Source of the DNA: Basidiobolus meristosporus CBS 931.73
Taxonomy: Eukaryota > Basidiobolomycota > Basidiobolomycetes > Basidiobolales > Basidiobolaceae
NCBI GenBank assembly: GCA_002104905.1
Contig: MCFE01000506.1
Span: 1-64,000, forward strand
DNA length: 64,000 bases
Reading direction: 5' to 3'
Positions 44,290 to 55,746 of the stretch are shown piece by piece. The notes beneath the pieces were generated by a model, which ran no database searches, had not been told where the DNA came from, and worked only from the letters and a program-made list of their open reading frames with translations. Each line of letters starts with the position of its first letter. The stretch's first letter is position 1. Made by a program: the position numbers and the translations under genes.

Positions 44290-45051
44290 AATTTTATGAC
44301 TTACTCATCTGAATGGTCTTTTCTCATCAGTCCCTTCACTACAGCTGGATATCCTTTTGATACATTAGAAGAGATATATACCAAGTATTATGAACCATCT
44401 AGCCCAATCTGATCAAGGAGATCCCCTGTTAAGCTTCTCTGCTATTAAAAGAGCTATTGCCCTACATGTATTCAATCAACCATTGATGGCAACAGAAATA
44501 CTGGAGGTTTTCATTCTCAGCTGACAGCAATGAAAATCACCTTGCAGAGGGCATCAATGACCTGGAGCAAGCCTGGAATACTAGGCTCAGAAGCACCAAT
44601 GGACTTCCATATCTCACAGTGTTCAGCCACAGGTTCCCTATCAGGAGTGTTTAGGATACCTTCCCAGTCAGGATTAACAGGCCTTCTAGAGGGCAGAGTC
44701 ACTTTTATTCTGGCAAATTCAAGGCACACTGCATGAAGTTTCAAGTACTGTAACATCATCTGGTTTAGTGGGTGATTTGTTGGAAGTAGGCATGGCAATG
44801 CACTGTAGGTAGAGAATCATCCAGGATTCAGTAGAGGGGAGAAGTGTAGGGCAGATTTAGCTTATATGGGAGAGGATTGTCTGAGATTAGGATGCATTAC
44901 AGCTCATAGGAAGCTAAGGAATGGAGTGCTTAGCAGGAAGCAGAAGCTCTACAATGAGATATTTAATCATCTCAGAGTGAGAGTAGAGCATACATCTGCA
45001 TATGTAAAGAGATTCAGCATACTAGCAGGTAAATACAGAGGAAAGTTATGA
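44290..45051 (+). pseudogene. PIF/Harbinger-type transposase, copy 2
   Basis: Plus-strand homology to the minus-strand transposase of copy 1 begins near 44290 (TYSSEWSFLI in one frame) and runs through several frame changes. Near 44750 a block read VGSRHGNAL corresponds to the G-S-x-H-D segment of DDE_Tnp_4 transposases, with Asp replaced by Gly. The last frame (44866-45051) reads MGEDCLRLGCIT, then RKQKLYNEIFNHLRVRVEHT and AYVKRFSILAGKYRGKL. This is the typical C-terminal R-x-x-V-E-x-x-F/Y-x-x-x-K-R-F segment with the catalytic Glu. Inactive. Confidence 0.7.
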
Positions 45052-45327
45052 ACTGGAGAAAACAGCAGAATAGGTAAAATAGTCAGAATGCTTATTGACG
45101 CACAGTATATTCATAAAAGAAGACATCCACCAAGAGAAATGTGTCTGAATCTTTATGAAGAGTAAATAAAGCACAAAAAGCACTGTTCTGAGTAACATAA
45201 GTAAGATTGATTAGAGTTACCAGTGACTGTATCTTACCACTGGCATAATGGTAGGCATAAGAGTGCTATATCAATCTGGCACTATAAACAGGCTAGCACT
45301 ATGTGGCACTATCCAGCCAAACAAGTC

Positions 45328-46455
45328 AAATATATTCCTTCTCCCTGCTGGATTATAGTCCCCCTTATTGGAGCACTCCAGCTCTTGTTTGTGTGAATTC
45401 TGTCTTGAATGGTATAGAAATTGGCTTGCAATCAAGAGAAATCTGGCATACCTTGTAGGGTTTTCTAATAAAATTTTTGTTGCTTGTTGCACCCAACCTA
45501 ACATTGCTTTACTTAACCAACTACCCAGGCATTGGGACTGCTTAAATTCATTATTCCATAGGCATAGGTGTCTCCATGTGCACATCTGTCCTCAGAATTT
45601 TCCAGCTCTTGATGGCTGTACTGCATTTGCCAACTGATCACATCCATGATTGGCTTGAAGGTAATATTCTTAATGAGATTAGGATATGGTAGTACTTGCA
45701 ACTTGACTTACCTTCCTGTCTCCCCACATTTCTGCTCTATAGGAAACTCCCTAAAGGTGAAGCAAGGCTACTATTCTCAACACATCAAGCAAGATGGAAT
45801 AGCAGAAGGATACAGTTGCTGCAGAGATCTACATGTTCAGCTTTATATTTGTAGTACAGCTGGTAAATTCTGTCACAAACTCCTTGCGCAAAAACTATAC
45901 AGGTGTCAAGTTGGCATTGGTGACCCGCTTCTGGATAAATATTCCTATAACATTGACATATGACTCCAAATGCTTCTAATATACTCTTGAAAGAAATAGC
46001 TTCAGAAGGCTACTTGTATAAATACATATCTAGTTCATCCAGTCCTTGCACTTGAATTATTGCATATGTGTACAATTGTTGATTGGAGCCTGTGAGAAGT
46101 ACTAAGGGTAGCAGATACCCTACAATATCTTGCAGTTCTTTCCAATTTCTCCAATATCTCCTAGGTCACATTTAGCTTCAAATGCTCCATGTACAACTTG
46201 GTCATCTGTATGTGGATTTTGCTTAGAAGCAAATGAATTGCTCCCGGTGGAAAGCATTTGCTCCAACAGATACCCTCTATCTTAAGCAACTCTGAATTCC
46301 ATTAATTACATATTCTGGTTGATGGCTATAGCTTGCCGACTTTGTTGCAACTACAGATTATCTTCTGTATATTCTCTGAGCAGGAAGACAATGTCCTAGT
46401 GTTAATGTTGGCCAATAATAATGTGGGTGTTTTATGGAGTAAGTCCCCTGGATCT
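45328..46455 (-). pseudogene. Tnp2 transposase C-terminal region, copy D
   Basis: The minus strand matches copy B 36830-37900: the segment around 46260 corresponds to the G-x-M-H-L-L block, and 45701-45513 reads LPYPNLIKNITFKPIMDVIS as in copies A and B. The frame is interrupted repeatedly. At 45327 it is cut by the PIF-like element, beyond which the C-terminus continues at 41772-41021. Confidence 0.75.
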
Positions 46456-46860
46456 CACTGATGGAGATCCCACTGACAGACAAGTCTACAACATCAAGAA
46501 CTCAAAAGACTATCACAATGCCTTTGGTGGAATTTTGGAATATCAATAGGCACACCAAGGGGTTGCATCACTTCTTCAAGAGCAGTGCTCAAGAATACAC
46601 ACTTGAAATTGCAAGGACCTGTTGCAATGACTGGAAGATGAGATGCTAGACCTTGCAGTGATGGCTGAAGACCAGGATGTGTGGGAACCAGTGCATGAGC
46701 AGTGGCATAAAGCTCTTGGGTTCCCACCAAAGTCATGGAATCAGAGTATTACAGCAGAAATACTTTCTGAGTGGTGGATTTTAATGGAGGTACTTGCTGA
46801 GTGTGGTGTTGGGCTTAATGTCAGTGTAGGGTACAGGGACTTGTATAGGTCAATATAATT
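46456..46860 (+). pseudogene. accessory gene C-terminus, copy D
   Basis: Frames 46461-46649 and 46643-46858 carry the conserved end of the accessory protein: EIPLTDKSTTSRTQKTITMP, then VEFWNINRHTKGLHHFFKS, then the Trp-rich ILSEWWILMEVLAECGVGLN. One frame change near 46640 separates them. Everything upstream of this in the gene is deleted, since transposase sequence ends at 46455. Confidence 0.75.
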
Positions 46861-47339
46861 AGCTATTGAGGTATAACTGAAGTTTTAACAGAAATAAACA
46901 ACTTGCTTGCATGAAAAATAAGAGAATTGGTTGGGTCAGGTAGTAAGGAGTGTGAAAAAGAGGCAATAACCAATCAATGCACACAAATGTAGGAGGTGAA
47001 AGAGTGTCTGGGATCAGAACGCAAGAAAATTGGCAGAGAACTAATTAAAAGCCACTTTTGTATTGTTGTGATGAAAAATTTTGACCAAGTTTTTTATGAT
47101 ATCTTGGGTGCAATTATTTTTTGACACTCTTTGCATAGTGTCCTGGTGGAATCATTACCTCTTAGTAATGGGAATTGGAATCTGTGACAGCCTTTTGAAG
47201 GGATCATCACAATAATTTTTCATAGACAAAGTATTTCTCACAGGCTCCAAGCAATATTGATATCTATATGCAACAATACAAACACAAGGATTGGATGGAC
47301 TGGATGAATATTTATTCAAGTGGCCTTCTGAAGCAATTT

Positions 47340-47747
47340 CTTAGTAGCAACTGAGTTCTGTTTGATTGGATACCTTCAGCTCCTTAGACAGGCAGGCTTT
47401 AGTCTCCTCCAATATTTCTAAGTTATTGGCAGCAATAATAAGTTCATCCATGTGGAGAGCTAATAGACCTGAATCTGTTCTATCTAGCTTATTGTATATA
47501 CTATAGTCTACAGTACTCCCTTAGGAACCCAAAGATTCCATATATGAATCCATCTTGCCATTCTAGGCATTTGGTGATTGTTTGAGTCTATTTAGGGACT
47601 TTTTAAGCTTACAGACATAATGGGAGCTATCCTGGTCAAAAAACCCATCAGGCTGGTCCATGTACCCATCCCAGCAAGTTTCCCTGTCAAAGATGCAATC
47701 TTTACATCCATTTGATGACTGAAAAGCCTATATTTACCTGTAATATA
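47340..47747 (-). pseudogene. copia family 2 reverse transcriptase, distal part
   Basis: On the minus strand the sequence begins (47747) with a block that reads H-Q-M-D-V-K near 47710, then in another frame YMDQPDGFFDQD and SHYVCKLKKSLNRLKQSP, the standard copia RT order, then a segment near 47450 reading HMDELIIAANN at the palm-motif position (expected Y-V-D-D). It is the direct continuation of the RT fragment that ends at 54265: Tnp2 copy A lies between them. To the left, 47227-47335 is a Tnp2 piece. Confidence 0.75.
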
Positions 47748-48076
47748 CCCTATGATAAACTATTGAGATGATCCCATCAAAAGGCCATCACAAAGTTAGA
47801 GTCTTGTGATTAAGAGGTACTGATCTTGTCAGGACACTGTCCAGAGACCATTGAAAAATAATTGTACCCCAGATTTCACAAAAAACTTAGTCAAAATTTT
47901 TCATCATGACAATGTAAAATGGCTTTTGATTGGTTCCCAGCCAATTTGCTCACTTTCTGATCTCAGACACTCTCTTGCCTCCTATGTTTGTGTGAATTGA
48001 CTGGCTATTGCCGCTTTGTACACTCCTTACTTCCTGACTCAACTGTTTCTCTTACTTTTCATGTGTACAATTTGAT

Positions 48077-50878
48077 TTATTTCTGTTGAAACTTCAGTTG
48101 TACCTCAACTGTCAATTGTATTGACCTACACAAGTTGCTACACCCTACACTAACATTAAGCCCAACCCCACACTCAACAAGTAACTCCATTAATATCCAC
48201 CACTCAATAAGTATCTCTACTGTAATGCTCTGGTTCCATGACTTTGGCAGAAACCCAATGGCTTTATGCCACTTTTCATTCACTGGTTCCCACATGACCT
48301 GGTCTTCAGCTGGCACTTCAAGGTCTAGCACCTCATTTGCCAGTCTTTGCAATAAATCCTTGCAATATTCCAGTGTGTTTTCTTGAGCACTGCTCTTGAA
48401 GGAGTACTGCAACCTCTTTGTGTGCCTATTAATGTTCCAAAACTCCACTGAAGGCATTGTGATAGTCTTTTGAGCTCCTGAAGTTGTAGTCTTGTATGTC
48501 AGTGGGATCTCCACTCTGTCAACAATGGAGGCTGTGGAGGCTGTGGTAGACAAATTGCCTTTTTCAGCAAACTCATCTATCTTGCTGGAGTGTATCTCAA
48601 CTGGCTGTGCTTCCAACTCATGTGAAAACAGCTGTTTTCTGGTTGGTATTCTTCTTGGTTATGATGGATTCAGTCTGTTCCTGGCTTGCGGTGTTAATTG
48701 GCAAGAACTGCAGTTTTTTTGCGTGCCTCTCTGTCTCAGGCTTGGGTAGACATTTTTCCCTTCACCTTTACCTTTATCACTGCCAGGGCTTTCACTGCTA
48801 CTTTGTCTGAGTACTTCTTGTAAAGAACTATGTTTTCTCCTGGATAATTTCTGCTCTGACATATCTGTTTTGGCCTGCTTCTCCATTGCTGTCACTCTTC
48901 TGGCAACATGACATTTCTTTTCAGCTTGTTTTGAGCTCCCAACTGTAGTTGTGACGGTCTCCTGCAAAGCGGCTGGCTTTTATCACAGCCAGGTCCTTCA
49001 CAGCTACTTTGACTGGGTGCTTCTTGAGTTGTACTACGCTTGTTCCTTGATAAATGTTGAGCTGGTGCATCCATGTCTGCCTGCTTGTCCCTAATTGGCA
49101 CTCTTCCAGCTGCCTGACATCTCTTTGACACTTGTCTGGAGCTTTCAGCCCTGCTTGTAATGTGCTCTTGAAAAAGCCGCTGGCTTTTAGCCATGGCACC
49201 CTTGTTCTTCTGCCTTTGATAGTTTCTGCTATTCTTAAGATACTTTCTTAGCATACCAATGCTGGCCCAAAATCTGCTTGCCTATTTGAATCCAGGATAT
49301 TAGACTTGTTCCATTGGATAGTGCCACATTGAGCCATGAGTGCCAAATGATGCCATAGTGTGCCAGAGAGGCCAAGTGAGCCTCTACCTGGCCACAGAGT
49401 GTGAAACATAGCTCTGCATCTTCATTCAAAGCAGCCCCTGTGTTTCACCCATTGTGTTGGAGAAATTCCATTTTTTGACCTTTTTTTTGGATCAATGTTG
49501 TGCAGGATGTGTTAGAGCACAAGCAGATTGAAGATATGCATCTGGTGCTCAATACCCATGGCACTCTGAATCTAGCTCCTGTAGCTTGTATCATGTCACA
49601 AAAATGAATGGCACTATCTTGGTCCACTGGTACTATCTGGCACTATATTTAAATATTAGCCCTAAAGTAAGATCTATACAAAGCACTTAAAGTGCCAGAT
49701 AGTACCAGTGGACCAAGATAGTGCCATTCATTTTTGTGACATGATACAAGCTACAGGAGCTAGAATCAGAGTGCCATGGGTATTGAGTACTAGATGCATA
49801 TCTTCAGTTCTCCTGTGCTCTTACACATCCTGAGCTACATTGATCCACAAAAAAAGGTCAAAAAATGGATTTTCTCCTGCGCAATGGGTGAAACACAGGG
49901 GCTGCTTTACATGAAGATGCAGAGCTATGTTTCACACTCTGTGGCCAGGTATAGGCTCACTTGACCTCTCTGGCACACTATGGCATCATTTGGCACTCAT
50001 TGCTCAATGTGGCACTATCCAACAGAACAAGTCTAATGCTCATGGAACAAGTCAAGTGCATTCTGCTTGGCCTTGAGTTCCTGATGGTCCCATGGTATGC
50101 CAGCCTTAAGGTGATGGTGTGCTAGACTTCTGATGGCCTCTTGTATATTAGCCCACTCTTCATTATTGCACTCAATGGCTTCATGGATTTTCAATGTCTT
50201 TTGATTTTTAGGCTTTGGTATAAACACCACATTGTCTCTCTCCCATGCTGTGATGGGTTTTTCTGTGGGCTTTATCTTTGGGCACTGTTGTTTTGCTTCA
50301 AAGACTGTATGGTGTTCCTCTGCTGTTACATTGGGAAATGGCTCAACTCTTGGCTGTGACATTGAGCTACTTGAGTTCCTTCTTTGCAGCAAAGATACTG
50401 CTTTCTCCACCTGGGATATTGACTGCTCTACACATTTTATCTGCTCATCCTGTTTCTGGACTATTTCCTGATTTCCCTGGGCCATTGCATCTATCCTATC
50501 AGCCACTGCACTTAATTGTTTCATTAATGCTTTGGTACAAGCTGACAACATACTTGCTAATATGGGTGGTGGTGATGTTATCATGGTCACTTGCTGATCT
50601 TCAACTGAGGGTACTGCGTTTGCTACATTCTCATCTGCTTGCGCATAATGGTCAGCTTGTGGCTCCACAGAGATTCTCAATTGCCTACTTGACTGAGGGC
50701 CTGGGGAGTCTGCATTATTACCTTCAATGGGCACACTGTCCACAGGGCCTTTTTTGCATGTAGCCCTGCTTATTGCACTGAATGTCAAAGCAAGCTGTTG
50801 TCCAACTGTTCTTCTGTTGCCATCAGCAGTGAGATTTGGTTGAGAACCAGACAGCTTTGCTTTATTTTTTGGCGGCAT
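48077..50878 (-). pseudogene. accessory gene of Tnp2-type transposon, copy A
   Basis: The N-terminal frame (50878-50033, 281 codons) begins MPPKNKAKLSGSQPNLTADG. A predicted coiled-coil or helical segment follows near residues 125-165 (AVADRIDAMAQGNQEIVQKQ and onward). Next come a Ser/Pro-rich linker and a conserved block with NNEEWANIQEAIRSLAHHHL. After the foldback insertion (49301-50035) the gene continues with LRKYLKNSRNYQRQ, a basic Gln-rich region, VEFWNINRHTKRLQYSFKS and the C-terminal EWWILMELLVECG. Spliced of the insertion it would be about 690 codons, with three or more frame breaks. It could be the DNA-binding partner that CACTA elements usually encode (TnpA-like), but this rests only on context. 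Confidence 0.7.
49301..50035. mobile_element. foldback element with 344-bp inverted arms, in accessory gene of copy A
   Basis: Arms 49301-49644 and 49691-50035 are near-perfect inverted repeats around a 46-bp centre; the centre is the reverse complement of that at 38751-38796, so the two elements are inserted in opposite orientation. The uninterrupted site in copy B reads ccaggataatgctcatgg (34108-34125, reading the plus strand), exactly bridging the two flanks here. Ends read tagacttgttcc and aacaagtcta. Confidence 0.93.
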
Positions 50879-51099
50879 ATATATGGAAGTGAGTCAAACC
50901 AAAGGGGAAATAGTGTTACATATACATGTGTATGTGGTGCAACAACTTTATTTATAATGCTTACTATGGCAGGTCATCATTGAATCTTACCTTCATGTAG
51001 GTGCAATGTCTCAAGTACAAGACTGTCTTAAGTTCACATGAGTATTGACCAAAAGTGATATAATAGTGTTACATTGCTGAAGGTCAAACTGTTTGCCCC
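50879..51099. promoter_or_regulatory. divergent intergenic region of Tnp2 transposon copy A
   Basis: The 221-bp gap between the two divergent start codons is highly similar to 35304-35525 in copy B, more so than the flanking coding regions appear to be. It has AT-rich stretches (tatatatggaag and tgatataatagtg) near each gene start. No factor-binding motif could be named. Confidence 0.4.
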
Positions 51100-53790
51100 A
51101 TGGACAAGACTACTTTGACTCAATGCTGTAAGAGAAGAGAAAAAAGACCATGTGGCTATTGTGGCAAGCCTCTCAGCCATGATGCATGTAGACAGTATAG
51201 GAAGTATTACAAGGATCATGGCCAGTGTTTTGCTACCCAAGTTATATTTGACCATTCATTGGCTACTACTGTACTAATATTATCTGGCTGGTCAGTTGAT
51301 ACTTCTATATCAGCACCTGGCTGTCTTTGTCACCTTGCACAAACTAAGTCAGGTGAGTTTATGACACCTTTAGGCTCACCTCAGCCTTCTGAATTCAGCA
51401 CACAGAGTGATAGCTCTGACAAAGAAGGTTCACTGATGGATTTGTGCCTATCTCCCCTAACAACAGTACCACATATGAGGCTGGTCAAATCCCTATATGC
51501 AATGTGACAACACCCATTGAAACAAATGCCAAGGATACTTTATGGAGCCAAGTGAGCCCAGTAATCCATCTACTGGTGAATAATGTAATGTTGTGGCTAG
51601 AGAAGTGGCACATTTCCACTAATATCAGTGATGGGGGCTTTGTGGATTTATTACTACTTCTTGCCAAAATCATTCCAGGATGTAACTTACCATGTACAAG
51701 GTACAAGTGGACAACCATCATGCAGCTGGCAACATATGATCCAGAGATTGTCCTGATTCCAGCATGTGTCAACAGTTGCGTGGCATTCACATCCAAAAAT
51801 GCTACCATTGCAATGTGTCCAAATTGTCAGGAATCCACCACCATTGAGGGAAAAGATTGTTCTCACTCCAGATATATTCCAGTCATACCCCATCTGAGGA
51901 AGCTGGTGCAGTCCAACAAATATTGCAAAGCTGTACAGTACCACACTCAGTATCGATCAAGCACAAACATATCCAATATATTTGATGGCAAACATTGCAA
52001 ACAGCTAAGAAGTAAGGGCTACTTTGAAGGTATGTATGACCATGCCTTTGCTTTAGCACTTAATGGATTCTCAATAAACAAGTACTCTACCAGCAAATCC
52101 TGCTGGCCACTGATTCTCATCAATCTGAATCTGTTACCCATCTTACAGTATCAGAGCAATAATCTGATGGTAGTCCCACTGGTATCTGGGCCTAAACCAT
52201 CACCCAACCTGGATAGCTACCTGTATCCATTACTGGATGAATTTTGTATGCTTTCCAGCATGTAACAGTAAGTGGCTGTCATGTAAGAGCACATATTATT
52301 ATCTGCATTGGAGATGCCCCAGCCATCAGTAAGATAGCAGGTTCTCCCAGGCACAATGGACGGTATTGCTGTTAAATGTATGAGATCCAGGGTATTTACT
52401 CCATAACTCACACACACTATTATTACCCAAATACTAGCACTAAGAACATCATTTTTCCACAGAGAGAATGTACAGAAGTAAGCATGCAATTACAGCAAAG
52501 TTGGCAAGCTATAAGTCATCAGCCAGAATATGGAATCAATTGGAAACCAGATACTTAAGATAGAGGGTATCCATTGGGGTAAAAGCTTTCCACTGGGAGC
52601 AATGCATTTGCTTTTCAACAATATCCCTATACAGACAACCAGTTGTACATGGTGCATTTCAAGCTAAATGAGCCCTTTGAGATACTGGAGAAACTTGAAA
52701 GAATTGGCAAGATATTACAGAGTATCCACTACCCTAAGTACTTCTCACAGGCTCCAATTAATATTCATATGCATATGCATCAATACAAAAGCAAAGACTG
52801 GATGAGCTGGATATGTATTTATTCAAGTGGTGTTCTGAAGCCATTCCTACTAAGAGTACATTAGAAGCATTGGGAGTCATATGTGGACATTGTAGGAATA
52901 TTTATCCAGAAGCAGATCACCAATGCCAACTTGATGCATCTACAGCTGTTGTGTGAGGAGTTTGTGACAGGATTTGAGTGGCTATACTACAAACATAAAG
53001 CTGAATGTGTAGATCTCTGCCACTACTGGATCTATACTCTACTCCATCTTGCACTGTGTGTGGAGAACATCAGGCCTTGCTTGACCTTTTGGAAGTTTCC
53101 TATAGAGAGGATGTGTGTGGAGATAGGAAGACAAGTCAGGTCACAGGTACTACCATATCCCAATCTCATCAAGAATATTACCTTCAAGTCCATCATTGAT
53201 GTGTTGAGTTGGCACATGGAGGACAGCCAGAAAGAGTTGGAAAATACTGAGGACAAATGTGCACATGGAGACACCTATACCCATGGCATTAAGAAGCTAA
53301 GCAGCCCCAATACATGGGTAATTAGTTAAGTAATGAAAAGTTGGGTTGGGTGCAACAAGCAACTAATTTCTATCAGGAAAACTCCACCATGATTTGCCAA
53401 ATTTCTCATGGTCACAAGCCAACTTCTACACCATTCAATAGGGAATTCACACAAACAAAAGCCAGAGTGCACCTATAAGGGGGACTAGAATCCAGCAAGG
53501 AGAAGGAATATATTGGATAAATACCAAGAAGTTCATTGCAGATATTCAGGAGGTGTTCATGGCAGAAGTGGCAACAACCAAGCATACATTTGCAAGATGT
53601 ATATGTTACCAGCAGTACAAGGTATATTGCAACTTTTCAAGTATCACACTAAAAAGCCAAAAAGTTGAGGTGATAGAAGTATGTCAATTGTGGCAGGTGT
53701 GTGCGTTTGTAGAGGTTAGTAAGCAGGTGGCCATAGTTTTTTTTGATTCAAACTATATTTGGAATACCCAAGGTAGTAGTGGGTAAGCAA
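51100..53790 (+). pseudogene. Tnp2 transposase, copy A
   Basis: Opens MDKTTLTQC with a Cys/His cluster (C-G-Y-C-G-K-P-L-S-H-D-A-C near residues 19-31) that looks like an N-terminal zinc finger. The frame changes near 51440-51500. The long second frame (51444-52265) holds the Cys block C-P-N-C-Q near 51818, then WPLILINLNLLPILQYQ, LVSGPKPSPNLDSYLYPLLD and EF, hallmarks of fungal Tnp2 transposases (PF02992 type). Later frames give IGDAPAIS near 52305, YGINWKPD near 52535, an F-x-x-x-M-H-L equivalent near 52600 and a C-terminal region to 53790. At least five breaks. Confidence 0.88.
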
Positions 53791-54264
53791 ACAAAGAAAG
53801 GTGATTCTACAGTGGAATATATGAATTGCACAAGGGGAGGTAGAAAAAGGAAATACCATTTGGTAAATTGGTATGGTAGCATTATACAGAACCAGCAGTA
53901 GGCCGTCATACTGCCAATATAATGACATCAGAGTCTTGCTGTGAGGCCATTGAAATACTGTCAGGTTTCTTGCCATATAAGGCAATTGGATGTCCTGGCT
54001 GACTGGATCCACTTAAAATAGTTATAGAGTGCTGAAAGACAGCAACAATACCATGCAAATATTGTCACAGCACCAATAAAATATTGTCAAGTTTTATCAC
54101 TTTATTTGGCTGTAAAGTTAGCAAAACACTGTCATGATCTCATCATAAGATTGTTAAGAGGGTCACTAATTCCAAGCTGCTGTTATTATGACAGTCTCTA
54201 AACAGGATCTTAATGGCTGATCCAGACCGGATCTACCTGTGGGACCAAATTATTTTTCATAGGG

Positions 54265-55740
54265 TTAATAGCCAATATTAGTCTGATGAAATTAAACTTG
54301 ACTACCAGTACAAAGGTCTTGGTATAGTCAAGTCCTCTTGTTTGAGAGTATCCTTTGGCCACAAGTCTTGCTTTGTATCCTTCAAATGAACCATAAGCCA
54401 TGTATTTCTTCTTGAAGACCCATCTGCATTCAGTTGATTTTAGGTAGATTGGTAACTTGACAAAGCCCCAAGTTTGATTTTCCATCAGGGCATGATACTC
54501 CTCAGTTGTTGCAGATCTCCAAAACTTTGTCTAAGAGCTATTTGGGCCTCTTTTACAGTATGTGATTCATCTATATATACTGAATAGGCATAGTCTAACT
54601 TTGTACACTCATTGATATGGTAATTTGGACTACTTCTGGTGTAGTTGGATCTCCTGGTTTGAGATACTAGAATGATCACCTCTGGGATATTCCTGGCCAC
54701 TGATTTGGGCTGAACCATGGTTTCAGAGTCCCCTGGAGTGAAAAAATTCTCATTGTTTTGCTCTGATTCAATCATGACAATGGGTGGACTTGTGATGAGA
54801 TTTTTTATCAGCATTAGATGTCATTTTTTGTGTAAATTTCAAATTTTTATCAAACAACACATCCCTGGACTTGATCAGCTTCTTTTTTTGGTATTGTAGA
54901 GTCTTTATGTCTTACTTTCATTGCAGTGACCCAAAAATATGCATATTACACTTTTTGGCATTTACTTTGATTGATATCTGAGCCGTTTCTTGGTATATAC
55001 AGTGCACCCAAGTATTCTTAGATGCACTGTACTTGGTTGCATCCATACCATGCCTCAAATGGAGTAGAATCACAAAGTATTCTGTGATTACTTCTATTTT
55101 TAAGGCACACAGCTGCATCAACTGATTCTGTCCAAAAATCATAGCACTATTTTTGATCACAGATCATAGACCCTGCCATATCAGTTATTGATCTGTTTGC
55201 ATATTCTGCTACTCCATTTTGCTGTGGAGTGTGTGGTACAGTAGCCTCTTGCTTATCCTATAAACCTTGCAGAGGCAAATGAAGAGTTTTGCGGTATATT
55301 CTCCACTATTGTCAGAGTTTGCTTTCTTGATTTTTTCACCAATTCCTCTCTCTGCCATGGCTTGAAGCTCCCTGAGCTTAGACAGAGCTTCTTCCTTTCT
55401 TTCCATGGAGTAGACCCATGTGTATCTTGTATAATCATCAAAGAAAGTGATTGAATACTTCATCCCACTAATAGCTATTCAGGATGGCAACTATCACATC
55501 TTCATTAGTAGTTGGTATGCCTGCAGATCCTGTCTCATCCACCAGCAGGGAAATTCTGCTAATTGAATTTTCTTTTTTTTCTCCTGGCAGCATCTCTGTA
55601 GTTAAGAATTTTTGTATGATACATTTTCTTAGCTGATGAACATGACTGATATGTGTCTTCTAATGCCTTCCAAGCATACATTGCTGCTTTTACTCTAGAG
55701 CATGGAATTAGCAATTGGTCTTTGACATTAAAGCAAATGC
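54265..55740 (-). pseudogene. copia family 2 integrase and reverse transcriptase start
   Basis: Frame 55463-55209 is the integrase core (MKYSITFFDDYTRYTWVYSM, then KKANSDNSGEY, where D-N-G-G-E-Y is usual). 55160-54918 is the integrase C-terminal region in another frame. 54814-54485 is the variable linker with RRSNYTRSSPNYH, and 54485-54210 the RT entry region ([28 protein letters not shown]). The last ends at the copy A boundary with FNFIRLILAI. Stops separate all frames. Confidence 0.8.
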
Positions 55741-55746
55741 ATTTAA

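Larger units (their letters stand above)
41773..45327 (+). mobile_element. PIF/Harbinger-like DNA transposon, copy 2
   Basis: The ends read tagacttggtccactg (41773) and, inverted, gacttgtttggctggatagtgcc (from 45327). The element splits Tnp2 copy D; the uninterrupted equivalent in copy A reads ggaatatattggataaatacc near 53507. The target duplication is short and AT-rich (2-4 bp, not resolved). It carries a plus-strand transposase at its right side, a minus-strand second gene, about 1.5 kb without a recognised gene (41900-42480 and parts beyond), and a 183-bp mini-element at 43319. Confidence 0.75.
41021..47226 (-). mobile_element. Tnp2-type transposon copy D (inverted), split by a PIF-like element
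   Basis: Inverted right terminus starts ccctttgaaaac at 41021; left terminus ends aataatttttcatag near 47225, a good match to the family terminal repeat. Inside: right-end region and transposase C-terminus (41021-41772 and 45328-46455 on the minus strand), then directly the accessory gene C-terminus on the plus strand (46456-46860) and the left-end region. The join at 46455 marks a large internal deletion. The PIF-like element at 41773-45327 interrupts the transposase part. Confidence 0.8.
47748..54264 (+). mobile_element. Tnp2-type transposon copy A, best preserved copy
   Basis: Termini are ccctatgataaactattg (47748) and, at the right end, ccaaattatttttcataggg ending at 54264. Contents: left-end region, minus-strand accessory gene split by a foldback element, divergent gap, plus-strand transposase, right-end region. 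Without the foldback element it is about 5.8 kb. Its flanks on both sides are one copia RT gene, so it inserted into copia family 2; TAATA occurs close to both edges (47741-47745 and 54266-54270). Confidence 0.88.
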
